A DNA stretch of 64,000 bases, from contig NZ_JAJAUZ010000002.1 in assembly GCF_020532645.1 (NCBI RefSeq), forward strand, positions 62,001 to 126,000, given 5' to 3'. The DNA is from Streptomyces bambusae. Lineage in GTDB: Bacteria > Actinomycetota > Actinomycetes > Streptomycetales > Streptomycetaceae. Positions 8,433 through 17,567 of this stretch are shown here, in pieces. The notes under the pieces are model-generated. The model was given only the letters and a program-made list of their open reading frames with translations, was not told the DNA's origin and did not search any database. The translations under genes and the position numbers were made by a program. The first letter of the stretch is position 1. Every line of letters starts with the position of its first letter.

Positions 8433-8465
8433 ACCGGAGCGCACAGCAGCAAATGGGGGCAGAAC

Positions 8466-9641
8466 ATGGCAGGTGACCTGCGAGACGCAGACGTGGTCTA
8501 CCTCGACTACAACGCCACCGCGCCCCTGCGACCCGAGGCCTTTGAAGCGACCCTCGGCGCACTGCAAAGTGTCGGCAATGCCTCTAGCATGCACCACCCC
8601 GGCCGCGACGCCGCGGCCCGAGTCGATGCGGCCCGCCGAGACCTCGCTGACCTGCTTAATTGCACTCCCGGCGAGATCATCTTCACCTCCGGGGCCACCG
8701 AGGCGAACAATCTGGCCCTGCGGACCAGCTATGCGCGCGGCGGCTTGCTGGTGACCACCGCCGCTGAGCATCTGGCCGTGATCGAAACCGCGCGCGCCAT
8801 CACGGCAGAGCGCCCCGACTCCCTCCTCGTCCTGCCCGTCGACAGGGACGGTGTGGTTGATCTTGAGCCCCTGGATGCAGCGCTGAGCGACGGCCCCGTG
8901 GCTCTCGTCTCCCTGATGATCGCGAACAACGAGACCGGAGTGCTGACGGACCTGGCCCCCGTCTGCAAGGCGGCCCACGAAGCAGGCGCCCTGGTCCACA
9001 CCGACGCCACGCAGTACGTCGGGCGGCTCCCCCTGGATCTGCGCGAGCTCGATGTCGACCTGCTCTCCCTCTCGGCCCACAAGTTTGGCGGGCCGCAGGG
9101 CATCGGGGCCCTCTTCGTCCGTCGAGGGACACCCCTGCCGCACCGCCCACTGCTCGTGGGTGGCGGGCACGAGCGGGGATGGCGGGCCGGCACGCTTAAT
9201 GTGGCGGGAATCACAGGCCTCGGAGCGGCTGCACGAGCCGCTCGACAGCAGCTTGCACATGAGGCAGAAAGAATCGCTGCGCTGCGTGACGCCCTCGAAG
9301 CGGCACTGACCGCCGAGGTCGCCGACTGCCGCATCAATGGAGCTCGGACCCGTCGCCTCCCCGGCGTCACCAGCATCACCTTCCCTGGCCTGCCGGCAGA
9401 CGCTGTCCTTGCGGCAATGCCGCACGTGGCCGCATCTGACGGAAGTGCGTGCTCATCAGGAGCCCCGAGCCCAAGCCATGTGCTTCTCGCCATGGGGCAC
9501 AGCCGCGACGACGCCGACTCCACAGTGCGCTTCTCTCTCGGCTACGCCACCACCGAACGCGACATCGAACGGGCCGCCACTGCGGCCGTGAACGCCGTAC
9601 GGCACGTCCGGTCAGTCATGGCCGCGACGGCCGAGCCCTAG
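8466..9641 (+). CDS. sspA: Cysteine desulfurase of the phosphorothioation system (SspA/DndA-like)
   Basis: A 391-residue class V aminotransferase-fold protein that would take sulfur from L-cysteine as an enzyme-bound persulfide and pass it to the modification enzymes. Visible landmarks are YLDYNATAPLRPE at the N-terminus, FTSGATEANNLAL, the cofactor His in AAEHLA, the PLP lysine in SAHKFGGPQG (about residue 205), RAGTLN, and the catalytic-loop Cys in SDGSACSSG (about 328). ATG 8466 has GGGGGCAG upstream; the open frame continues further 5' but lacks conserved residues there. It is the first gene of the rightward operon; the DUF4007 gene follows after 60 bases. A housekeeping IscS role is less likely because of this context. 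Confidence 0.88.
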   Translation: MAGDLRDADVVYLDYNATAPLRPEAFEATLGALQSVGNASSMHHPGRDAAARVDAARRDLADLLNCTPGEIIFTSGATEANNLALRTSYARGGLLVTTAAEHLAVIETARAITAERPDSLLVLPVDRDGVVDLEPLDAALSDGPVALVSLMIANNETGVLTDLAPVCKAAHEAGALVHTDATQYVGRLPLDLRELDVDLLSLSAHKFGGPQGIGALFVRRGTPLPHRPLLVGGGHERGWRAGTLNVAGITGLGAAARAARQQLAHEAERIAALRDALEAALTAEVADCRINGARTRRLPGVTSITFPGLPADAVLAAMPHVAASDGSACSSGAPSPSHVLLAMGHSRDDADSTVRFSLGYATTERDIERAATAAVNAVRHVRSVMAATAEP

Positions 9642-9701
9642 CCGGCGTTATCCCCTCATAGACGTCTTCCTCTCGTTCTTGTTCACTGAAAGGCCCCTCG
9701 C

Positions 9702-10808
9702 ATGTCAGACAGCCGGCTTCCTGAAGCCGTGGAACTCTCCTTCGGGCGCCACGAGACGTTTGCCCCGCGTTTCGGTTGGCTGCACAAGGCGTACATGCAG
9801 GTCAAACACGACAAAGAGATCTTCCATCGCGAGGATGCCCCGGTTCTGCTGGGTGTGGGCAAGAACATGGTTCATTCCATGCGGCACTGGTCCAAGGCCT
9901 TCAAACTCACCCAAGAACACGCTCACGAGGACCCCTCCTACCGGGCCATGGCCGCATCCCCTACGTGGCGTGCCCGGTGGCTGCTCGACGAGGAGGGAGC
10001 CGACCCCTACCTCGAGGACACAGGCAGTCTGTGGTTGCTTCACTGGTGGCTGCTGTCGGGCGAGCCTGAGGCCAAGTCCTGGGTTCCGAGCTGGTACGTG
10101 ATCTTCAACCACTCGCCCCGCTCCAGGGTCACCTCAGCAGAGATGACCAGCTTCATCACGCGCACCATCCACGAGAACTTCAAGGAGAAGGACTGGCCTG
10201 CAGGGGAGTCCATCTCGCGCGACGTGGAATGCATGATCAAGATGTATGCGCTGGACCAGGAGTTCAACCCGCTGTCCCCCGGCAGCTTCGAAGACCTCCT
10301 CATGTCCCCTTTCCGTGAGCTCGGTCTGCTGGAAGGCCAAGGCAAGGGCAGGGACCGGACCTGGTACTTCACCAACGGATCCCGCTCAAATCTTCCCGCG
10401 CCCGTACTGGCCTATGCCTGCCTGGACTTCGCCGCGCGGTTCTCGAAGAACGCCGGCTCCATCTCCTTGGCCCGGCTCGCTCAGGACCCGGGATCCCCAG
10501 GCCGTGCCTTCCGTATGCGGGAGCCCGAACTGACGAAGGCCATCGAGTCTCTCGTTAGCGACCACCCGGACCTGCAGATCGTCGAAACTCTCGGCCAGGG
10601 CAGTCTCGCTTTCTCCAAGGCTCCTCTGGAGCTGGCCTGGGACATTCTTGACGCGCACTACGGACGTGTCCGGGAGCGCGAGGGGTTCCCCACCCCCCAG
10701 GAATGGACCAAGAAGTACCCCGGACTTGATGGCGACGTTCCCAAGCGGACGCGCAAGAAGCCGCCGCAGCAGGTCGAGGCGCTGGACCTGATCGAGGAGA
10801 ACGCGTAA
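9702..10808 (+). CDS. sspB: DUF4007 family protein, SspB-like nickase of phosphorothioation
   Basis: The 368-residue protein has the DUF4007 signature at its N-terminus: LSFGRHETFAPRFGWLHKAY, then LGVGKNMVHSMRHW and DPYLEDTGSLWLLHWWLL. DUF4007 proteins accompany SspC and SspD, and SspB of that system is known as a DNA-nicking protein needed for single-stranded phosphorothioate insertion. The middle has a winged-helix-like region (PFRELGLLEGQG), and the C-terminus is basic (KRTRKKPPQQ). ATG 9702 has GAAAGG upstream. It is followed by the ATPase gene after two bases, so the operon is tight. The role as nickase is taken from the family, not seen here. Confidence 0.85.
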   Translation: MSDSRLPEAVELSFGRHETFAPRFGWLHKAYMQVKHDKEIFHREDAPVLLGVGKNMVHSMRHWSKAFKLTQEHAHEDPSYRAMAASPTWRARWLLDEEGADPYLEDTGSLWLLHWWLLSGEPEAKSWVPSWYVIFNHSPRSRVTSAEMTSFITRTIHENFKEKDWPAGESISRDVECMIKMYALDQEFNPLSPGSFEDLLMSPFRELGLLEGQGKGRDRTWYFTNGSRSNLPAPVLAYACLDFAARFSKNAGSISLARLAQDPGSPGRAFRMREPELTKAIESLVSDHPDLQIVETLGQGSLAFSKAPLELAWDILDAHYGRVREREGFPTPQEWTKKYPGLDGDVPKRTRKKPPQQVEALDLIEENA

Positions 10809-10810
10809 CC

Positions 10811-13800
10811 ATGGAGATGAAGACCAACCGACGTCCTCACCAGGCCGCTGCCGCCCAACTCCCTGCTGGTATCACCCTGGTGGGCTCCGAACTGCGCTCA
10901 ACCAATCTTGAGCGCGACGTCCACGAGAAGCACCTCAACAACCCCTACGTCGGGGTCCGCGCCCTCGATGTCCTTGATCGCGTCACGAACGCCGTGGCGG
11001 ATCTCCGCCGTACCCGTGCCTGGTCCTTCACTGGTCCGTATGGCTCCGGCAAGTCCACCCTTTCGAACCTCTTTGACGCCTTCCTCGGTCACGACGAAAC
11101 CCGCCGCGGCGAGGCCGAGGCTGCGGTCAGAGCCACCAACCCCGGGCAGGCAGCTCGGCTCGCCCGGGTACGCGACGAGCTCACCGACAAGGCGGGCTTC
11201 CTCGGTGCGGTCGCCACGGCTCGCCGCGAGCCGCTCGCCGCCACCGTGTATCGCGCGCTGCAGACCGCGGTAGAGCGCAAGTGGAAGAAGCGCGTCCCCA
11301 AAGAAGTCGCTCAAGCGCTGGCCGTGTGCGCGGAGCGCGAGGTGCCGAGCACCCAGAGCATCATCGATGCTGTCACCATCCTGTGTGACCGGCACCCTCT
11401 CCTGCTAATCATCGACGAGTTCGGCAAGACGCTCGAATACCTCGCCGCCAGCGGCGACTCGGGCAGCGCCGAGAGCGACGTGTTCCTGCTGCAAATGCTT
11501 GCCGAAAAGGGTGCCGGGCCCTCGGGTATGCGGCTGTTCATGTTCACCCTGCAGCACCTCGCGTTCACCGATTACGCGGCTCGCTCCAGCGCCATCCAGA
11601 CTCAGGAGTGGGCCAAAATCCAGGGCCGCTTCGAAGACATCACCTTCGCTCCGAACCTCGGCGATGCCATCCATCTGATGCGTCGACGCCTGGACTTGAC
11701 GGGAGTCGCAGAGCCGGGTCTCGAGCTGATCCGCATGCAGGCCGACGCCGCAGCCCGGGCATGGAGCGATCACGCCTTGAGCGCCGTGGTGAGCATCTCC
11801 CCGGAGACGTTGGCTGGCGTCTACCCGCTGCACCCACTCACCGCCGTTGCTGCGCCGCTGCTCGCGTCCCAAATCGGCCAGCACGACCGCAGCCTTACCG
11901 GCTTCCTCGCCAGCGACGAGCCCAACACGGTCCGCCGGACGCTGGACACCCTGTCGTCTGACGCACCCGAGCGAGCATGCACCATTCGTCTGCCGCAGCT
12001 CTACGACTACTTCTTCGCGTCAGGCCGCACCACCATCCTTGCTTCGACCAACGCCGGCCGCTGGCTGGAGGTCGACAACCGCCTCAACGAGGCTCACGGC
12101 CTGCCTGCACAGGACCAGGAAGTCCTCAAGGCGATCGGCATCCTGAACCTCATCGACGCCGACGGCCTGCTGCGCGCCACTCCATCCATGATCCAGTTCG
12201 CGCTGCACGACCCGGCGGACGCACCCGACCCTGAGCGCTACACCGCCCTGCAGCAGCGGCTGAACAAGCTCGTCGACGACGGCTTCATCGTCCACCGCGC
12301 CTACAGCAACGAATACCGGGTCTGGCAGGGCTCCGATGTCGACATCGACGCGCGTGTTCGGGAGGTCGCCACCCGCATCGCCCCGGCCGACGTCATGGGC
12401 TATTTCAGCAAGCACCTCGGGACTGTGCTGCCTGCGGCTGTCGTGGCCGGTGGGCACAGCCAGCGCACCGGCATGTTGCGCTACTTCTCCACTGCGGTCA
12501 GCCACAAGAGCGAGAAGCTCACCGGACCCCAGGTTGTCCAGGACGCCGCCGACGGTCTGATCGTCTACCACCTCGGGCCGCTCGAGAGTCGTCCTGTAGT
12601 GCAATCACCGTTGCCCGTACTCATCGGCACCACCAAGAACCCAGAAGCTGTTCTGCAGGCTGGCATCGACCTCGTCGCTCTTGAAGAGCTCCTGGACGAT
12701 GACACCATCGACCACGTTGCCACCCGTGAGATCGAGGAACGCGCAGCACACATCTCCCAGACCATCGGCACACTGCTGGACGAGGCATTCAACCCCCTCA
12801 GCCCGCAGTCCAGCTGGTACCTGTGGCACAAGGGAACTGAGGTTGACGGCGGCGAGAGCGAGCCCATCGAGGCGCGCAGCTACGCCAACCTGGCCTCCCA
12901 GGCATGCGACCGGGTGTACCCCTACACCCCGCACATCCGCAACGAGATGGTTGGACGCCACCAGCTCACGAGCAACGGTGCCCGGGCCCGCCGCGAACTG
13001 CTCACCTCCATGCTGCAGCGGTCCGGCAACCCTCTGCTCGGATACGACAAGACGAAGTACACCCCTGAGCGGGCCATGTACCACGGCGTCCTGGAATACC
13101 TGGGGCTGCACCGGGCTGCTGGCGAGACCGAGGCAGGCACCGACTCCACCAGCATCCTCACCCACGGCCTGTCGCGCCCCAACCCCGAGAAGAACCCCAG
13201 CATCAGCAAGGCCTGGGAAGCCCTCGAGGAAGCGCTGACCGGCGCGAAGCAGGCTACGCCGATCGTCGACATCTACCAGCAGCTCATGGCGCCGCCCTAC
13301 GGTGTCAAGGCCGGCGTCGTTCCCATCCTCGTGGTTACCGCACTCATCCTGCGTGCTCAGGACGTCGCCCTGTTCGAGGACGGCAACTACTGCCAGCGGC
13401 TCACTCCGGAAATCGTCGAGAGGCTCAACGTCCCTTACCCGGACCGCTTCACGATCAAGGCTTCCCCGACGGGCCGCGGGCAGCGCCTCCTCGTCGTCAA
13501 CGGTCTGGCCAAGGCACTCAACGTCGACACCCCGCGCTCCCGGGCTGCGCGTAACCCTGCGCTACTCGGCGTGACGCGGGCGATGCTCGAACGCGTCATG
13601 GTTCTGGAGCCCTATGCCCTGAAGACGCGTCGGCTGAGCGCCGAGGCACTCGCGATCCGCGACGTGCTCTCCCAGGCCACCGACCCCGACGAGCTGGTCT
13701 TCACCTCTCTGCCCATGGCGTTGGGCTTCGAGCCGATCGGGGCTACAGCACCTCGGGACGACGAGGCAGCCAAGGCCTTCGTCACCAGCCTGACCGCAGC

Positions 13801-14419
13801 ACTTGACGAACTGACCGGTGCCGGCGCCGCCCTGCGCCAGGAGGTCGTGGCCACGATCGGCCGCGAGTTCCGTCTGCCGGCCGAGATCACCAGCCTCCGC
13901 ACCGGACTAACCGAACGGCTGCTCGGTTTCGCCAACGCGCCGCTCGAGCTCAACCTGCAGGGCTTCGTCTCTCGTGTTCTCAACGAGAGCCTGCCGGACG
14001 AGGACTGGCTCGACCCGATCATCATCCGCCTGGCGAACCGAGCTCTGGGAGACTGGACCGACAAGGACGCCGCGACCTTCCCGCGGCAGGTCAAGGAGGT
14101 GGCCCGCGCTCTCGACCGTGTGAGCCACCTGTACGAAGCCCACACGGCTACCAATGCGGCCAAGGACGAGACGACCGTCTCCCGGCAGATCGACACCCAT
14201 CTGCTGACACTCACCACACCTCAGGGGACCGAGGAGCGCACCCTCATCCACGTCCCCAAGCAGTCCCGCCAGGTGGCCGACGAGCTCGTTGTCAGTGTCA
14301 TCAGGCAGGCTGAAGAAGCACTGGGTCCCGACGGCGCACGAATCCTTCTCGCCGCCCTGGCCGAGCGCCTGGCCGTGCAGGACGCCGACGCGGCCCCGAC
14401 GACGAAGGAGATGCTGTGA
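10811..14419 (+). CDS. sspC: Large P-loop ATPase, SspC-like phosphorothioation protein
   Basis: This 1202-residue protein has an AAA-type ATPase near the N-terminus: Walker A GPYGSGKSTLSNLF (about residues 76-89) and Walker B PLLLIIDEFGKTLEY (about 196-210). Long mixed helical regions follow. It contains VYPLHPLTAVAAPLL and a C-terminal helical part with no recognisable catalytic motif. Size and position between a DUF4007 gene and a PAPS-reductase-like gene match SspC, the ATPase of the SspABCD complex. BREX BrxC is a more distant relative with a similar layout. The stop overlaps the next start as GTGA, so SspC and SspD should be made in coupled amounts. Confidence 0.82.
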   Translation: MEMKTNRRPHQAAAAQLPAGITLVGSELRSTNLERDVHEKHLNNPYVGVRALDVLDRVTNAVADLRRTRAWSFTGPYGSGKSTLSNLFDAFLGHDETRRGEAEAAVRATNPGQAARLARVRDELTDKAGFLGAVATARREPLAATVYRALQTAVERKWKKRVPKEVAQALAVCAEREVPSTQSIIDAVTILCDRHPLLLIIDEFGKTLEYLAASGDSGSAESDVFLLQMLAEKGAGPSGMRLFMFTLQHLAFTDYAARSSAIQTQEWAKIQGRFEDITFAPNLGDAIHLMRRRLDLTGVAEPGLELIRMQADAAARAWSDHALSAVVSISPETLAGVYPLHPLTAVAAPLLASQIGQHDRSLTGFLASDEPNTVRRTLDTLSSDAPERACTIRLPQLYDYFFASGRTTILASTNAGRWLEVDNRLNEAHGLPAQDQEVLKAIGILNLIDADGLLRATPSMIQFALHDPADAPDPERYTALQQRLNKLVDDGFIVHRAYSNEYRVWQGSDVDIDARVREVATRIAPADVMGYFSKHLGTVLPAAVVAGGHSQRTGMLRYFSTAVSHKSEKLTGPQVVQDAADGLIVYHLGPLESRPVVQSPLPVLIGTTKNPEAVLQAGIDLVALEELLDDDTIDHVATREIEERAAHISQTIGTLLDEAFNPLSPQSSWYLWHKGTEVDGGESEPIEARSYANLASQACDRVYPYTPHIRNEMVGRHQLTSNGARARRELLTSMLQRSGNPLLGYDKTKYTPERAMYHGVLEYLGLHRAAGETEAGTDSTSILTHGLSRPNPEKNPSISKAWEALEEALTGAKQATPIVDIYQQLMAPPYGVKAGVVPILVVTALILRAQDVALFEDGNYCQRLTPEIVERLNVPYPDRFTIKASPTGRGQRLLVVNGLAKALNVDTPRSRAARNPALLGVTRAMLERVMVLEPYALKTRRLSAEALAIRDVLSQATDPDELVFTSLPMALGFEPIGATAPRDDEAAKAFVTSLTAALDELTGAGAALRQEVVATIGREFRLPAEITSLRTGLTERLLGFANAPLELNLQGFVSRVLNESLPDEDWLDPIIIRLANRALGDWTDKDAATFPRQVKEVARALDRVSHLYEAHTATNAAKDETTVSRQIDTHLLTLTTPQGTEERTLIHVPKQSRQVADELVVSVIRQAEEALGPDGARILLAALAERLAVQDADAAPTTKEML

Positions 14420-15252
14420 CCGACACCAACAGCCCGGCGGGGAAGAAGCGCCACGTCCTCGGCCTGTCGGGAGGCAAGGACTCCTCTGCTCTCGCGATTC
14501 ACATGCGCGACCGGGTGCCGGAGATGGAGTACTTCTTCTGCGATACCGGCGCCGAGCTGCCGGAGACGTACGAGTACCTCAACCGCCTTGAGGCCGCCGT
14601 CGGCAAGCCGATCGTGCGACTCAACGCGACCCGCGATTTCGACCACTGGCTCGAGGTCTACCAGGGCACGCTGCCCAGCCCTCAGATGCGCTGGTGCACC
14701 AAGAACCTGAAGCTCAAGCCCCTGGAGGAGTGGGTCGGCGATGACGAGGTGATCTCCTACGTCGCGATCCGCGCCGATGAGAACCGCCTCGGCTACGTCA
14801 GCACCAAGCCGAACATCTCCGCCGTCTTCCCCTTCCGGGAAGACGGCATCGACCGAGCCGGCGTCGACCGCATCCTCGAGGAAGCTGGCATCGGTCTGCC
14901 GGCGTACTACGAGTGGCGCACTCGCTCGGGCTGTTACTTCTGCTTCTTCCAGCGCAAGCACGAGTGGGTGGGCCTCAAGGACCGCCATCCGGAGCTGTTC
15001 GAGAAGGCCATAGCGTACGAAGAGAAGGTCAACTACCGGCGCACTGCGATGCAGGGCCGCGAGTACACCTGGTCCCAGGGTGAGTCGCTGCACGAACTGA
15101 TCGCCCGCCGGGACGAGATCGAGGAAAAGCACCAGGCCGCGCTCGACCGCGCAGCCAAGCGCGTGAAGCCGAACCGCCCCCTACTCGAGATACTCGCTGA
15201 CGCCCACGACGAGGATGACGACGAGGCGGGCTGCGCCGTGTGCCACCTGTAG
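14416..15252 (+). CDS. sspD: PAPS-reductase-family ATP pyrophosphatase, SspD/DndC-like
   Basis: A 278-residue PP-loop protein: LGLSGGKDSSALAI (about residues 14-27) binds ATP and activates the target by adenylation. It also has FFCDTGAELPETYEYL and the cysteines MRWCTKNLKLKP, SGCYFCFFQRKHEW and a C-terminal CAVCHL. These could hold an Fe-S cluster or relay sulfur, as in DndC. The start GTG 14416 overlaps the ATPase stop. With the desulfurase it supplies the sulfur-transfer half of DNA phosphorothioation. A strong terminator follows 15 bases after the stop, so this is the end of the operon. Confidence 0.85.
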   Translation: MTDTNSPAGKKRHVLGLSGGKDSSALAIHMRDRVPEMEYFFCDTGAELPETYEYLNRLEAAVGKPIVRLNATRDFDHWLEVYQGTLPSPQMRWCTKNLKLKPLEEWVGDDEVISYVAIRADENRLGYVSTKPNISAVFPFREDGIDRAGVDRILEEAGIGLPAYYEWRTRSGCYFCFFQRKHEWVGLKDRHPELFEKAIAYEEKVNYRRTAMQGREYTWSQGESLHELIARRDEIEEKHQAALDRAAKRVKPNRPLLEILADAHDEDDDEAGCAVCHL

Positions 15253-15267
15253 AGCTCTCACACGTTG

Positions 15268-15313
15268 AAGGGCCTTGCTGATTTCGGTCTATGCCGAAGT
15301 CAGCAAGGCCCTT
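15268..15313 (+). terminator. Strong intrinsic terminator after the sspABCD-like operon
   Basis: A 20-bp stem, AAGGGCCTTGCTGATTTCGG at 15268-15287 paired with 15294-15313, has one G-U wobble and a six-base loop. A pyrimidine-rich CTCCTTTGCC follows. It separates the operon from the second PAPS-reductase-like gene. Confidence 0.85.
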
Positions 15314-15545
15314 CTCCTTTGCCTACGATCCTCAGCAGTCTCCCCCCTTCCCGAAGTGCCTCTTTCAAAGGCATACCGCCAGATTTCTACCTGCTGAATC
15401 CTCCACTCCGTCACATCCAGGGCAGATCTAAATTTGCTAAATAACCGGGCTTGCCGGTAACTCAAGAACTCCATACAACTCATCGTTGACTTCTCCCCCA
15501 TACGTGGGTTTGGTTGTACAGACCGAGACCACGGAGGGGCCCAAC

Positions 15546-16397
15546 TTGACCGATTTTGCAATTACACACGACCTCGACCCAATTTTCGAGCGTGAGCCGC
15601 AGAGCGCACTGAAGGTCATCTCATATGGAGGTGGCGTGCAGTCCACGGCCCTCCTGGCCCTAGCCGCAAAAGGAACGATCGACTTCCCCACATTCTTGTT
15701 CTCCAACGTTGGGGACGACAGCGAGAACCCAGACACTCTGCAATACATCAGGGAGGTTGCCTCCCCTTTCGCCCAGCAGTACGGCATCTCCCTAGAGATC
15801 CTGCAGAAGGTGCGGCGAGATGGGCGCACGGAGACACTTTGGCAGATGCTGCACAGGCCAGAAGCGCGCTCCATACCAATCCCTGTGCGGATGGCCAATG
15901 GAGCTCCTGGGCGCCGCAATTGCACAGGCGACTTCAAGATTAAAGTGATCTCCAAATGGCTCAAGACCAATGGCGCATCAGCAGACAGGCCCGCTACTGT
16001 CGGCATCGGAATATCTGTCGACGAGATCCATCGCGCAAACAGACGACGATCCGAACCCAATCAGAGGGTCGCGTACCCTCTGCTCGACCTCGGGCTACGT
16101 CGCGAAGACTGTATCCGACTGATCAGAGAGGCCGGACTTCCCGTACCCCCCAAGAGCTCGTGCTTCTTCTGCCCATTTCACACTGTCGACGAATGGCGAG
16201 CCCAGCGAAAATTCGCGCCTGAGCTATTCAGCAAGTCGGAGAACCTGGAGAGGTTCATCAACTCTCGTCGCGCTGCGCTGGGCCGTGATGATGTCTATCT
16301 CACACGATATGGAACCCCTCTGGGGACTGCCATTCAGATTCCAGCCGGCGACGACCTCGGGGAAGGCAACTGCGACTCCGGCTGGTGCATGACGTAA
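15546..16397 (+). CDS. Stand-alone PAPS-reductase-like PP-loop protein
   Basis: The 283-residue protein has the PP-loop VISYGGGVQSTALLALAA (residues about 23-40), LFSNVGDDSENPDTL, RRNCTGDFKIK and the cysteine pair SSCFFCPFHTVDEWRAQ. This belongs to the group of phosphoadenosine-phosphosulfate-reductase-like proteins common in actinobacteria and their phages. It is not close to the SspD-like protein upstream. TTG 15546 is chosen because ACGGAGGGG lies six bases before it; another in-frame TTG at 15486 has no such site. A terminator separates it from the ssp operon, so it is transcribed independently. Function is unknown: a nucleotide or tRNA sulfur-transfer role, or a phage-derived modification enzyme, is possible. 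Confidence 0.7.
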   Translation: MTDFAITHDLDPIFEREPQSALKVISYGGGVQSTALLALAAKGTIDFPTFLFSNVGDDSENPDTLQYIREVASPFAQQYGISLEILQKVRRDGRTETLWQMLHRPEARSIPIPVRMANGAPGRRNCTGDFKIKVISKWLKTNGASADRPATVGIGISVDEIHRANRRRSEPNQRVAYPLLDLGLRREDCIRLIREAGLPVPPKSSCFFCPFHTVDEWRAQRKFAPELFSKSENLERFINSRRAALGRDDVYLTRYGTPLGTAIQIPAGDDLGEGNCDSGWCMT

Positions 16398-16600
16398 AGG
16401 CTGCACAAGCCTGCCACTGAAGTTGATCGAGTCGTGTCGTTGAGAAGGCCGCGGCGCCTGCCTCGGATGGCCACTTCCGTTCCATGCACCCGCTCGTCGG
16501 TGGATGGCATGCGACAGCCCGAGAGTGTGCCAGCTCATCCCGCGCCCCCCTACGACGACTCGTCCAGTCCCCCGAAGCGAACTCCGGCGAGCCCTGCGCC

Positions 16601-17404
16601 TCAGACTGTGCCGACCGCAAGAACGTGCGAGGAGGCGTCCACGAGCGCGCAGTGCTCGTCAGCGAGGCGAGCCGTCGTGATCGCATCCGCGAGCAGCGCT
16701 CCTGCTACCTTCTGGCTCGCATAGCGGTCTGCCGCGACTACGTACGCCCACCCCGGACCCTCGATTCCGTGGACGCTCACACCATTGAGTCCCGCCTCGG
16801 TGGCCTCCTCGGCGAGCTCAGCTGCGGTGTGGAAGTGAATCACCGTGAATCCCCTACTGCCGTCGTAGGAGCCTGTGCTGATGACTTGCGCGACCTCGCC
16901 AGCCAGCAGCTCCGGGGTCAGGCCCGCGCTGACGGTGTAGTCCTGCATCAGCGAGTAGCGGGAGATCCCTGCGGCTGCCACCAGGCCGCCCGGCACCGTG
17001 ACCCGGCAAGCCTCCCGGAGAGCCCTGAGGCGATCCGCGCGGTCCGCCAGATGGTATAGAGGGCCCAATAGCAAAACCGCCTCGAAGCAGTCGGACGGGA
17101 AGGCTAGATCGCGAGCGTCGCCGAGCTCGGCCGAACAGCCCGGCGCGTACGCGCGGGCCTGCTCGACGTGCTTGGGCACCGGATCTACGAGCAGCACCTC
17201 ATAGCCGTCCTTGGTGAGCCAGCGGGCATGCGTACCCGGGCCACCGCCCACGTCCAGCACCCGGGCCGGCGCCACGGGCAGGTGGCGCCGCAATAGCTCA
17301 CGGGTCCTCTCGAACTCCAAACGACCGACTGCTGTGGCGTGCAGCCGGGATGCCTCGTCGTACTCGGCGTAGAAGTCGGCGATCCGGGCATCGATGCTCT
17401 TCAT
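16601..17404 (-). CDS. Class I SAM-dependent methyltransferase
   Basis: A 267-residue methyltransferase: a helical N-terminus DFYAEYDEASRLH, motif I ARVLDVGGGPGTHARWL, acidic motif II VLLVDPVPKH, AELGDARDL, VLLLGPLYHL, and LREACRVTVPGGLVAAAGI. The family acts on small molecules or unknown targets. ATG 17404 starts the conserved region; the ribosome site (AGGG) is poor and close, so a leaderless or alternative start is possible. It is strikingly similar in segment order and wording to the methyltransferase at 55261-56073, so the window has two paralogs. The upstream lipoprotein gene is co-directional with a 163-base gap. Confidence 0.82.
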   Translation of the reverse strand: MKSIDARIADFYAEYDEASRLHATAVGRLEFERTRELLRRHLPVAPARVLDVGGGPGTHARWLTKDGYEVLLVDPVPKHVEQARAYAPGCSAELGDARDLAFPSDCFEAVLLLGPLYHLADRADRLRALREACRVTVPGGLVAAAGISRYSLMQDYTVSAGLTPELLAGEVAQVISTGSYDGSRGFTVIHFHTAAELAEEATEAGLNGVSVHGIEGPGWAYVVAADRYASQKVAGALLADAITTARLADEHCALVDASSHVLAVGTV

Positions 17405-17567
17405 GCCCTGCGAGAGTAGGGCCGGCGAAGCAGATATCCGGCCGCGACAGGGCCGACGCGGGGACAGGAGATCCGGTTGGGGGTCTGTAGGCCCCGTCGC
17501 AACCAGCATCGCGCTGCGGCTCGCGGCAGGATTCCGGAAATCGTGACGCTTCCGGGATCCGCCATTG

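Larger units (their letters stand above)
7805..8465. promoter_or_regulatory. Divergent control region between restriction arm and sspA-like operon
   Basis: This stretch of about 660 bases separates the leftward helicase operon from the rightward sspABCD-like operon and has no convincing gene. It holds three inverted repeats, listed separately, and a TAGGAT -10-like box at 8372-8377 facing right. No clear -35 box stands 17-18 bases before it. The leader between that box and the sspA-like ATG would be about 80 nucleotides and would begin with a stem-loop. A leftward promoter should lie somewhere in 7850-8150; CATAAT on the reverse strand near 8100 is only a weak candidate. Confidence 0.5.

Noticed and set aside
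8202..8465. 5' extension of the cysteine desulfurase frame
   Set aside because: It has no conserved residues and runs through the palindromes and the -10-like box. ATG 8466 has a good ribosome site and begins the family's normal N-terminus.
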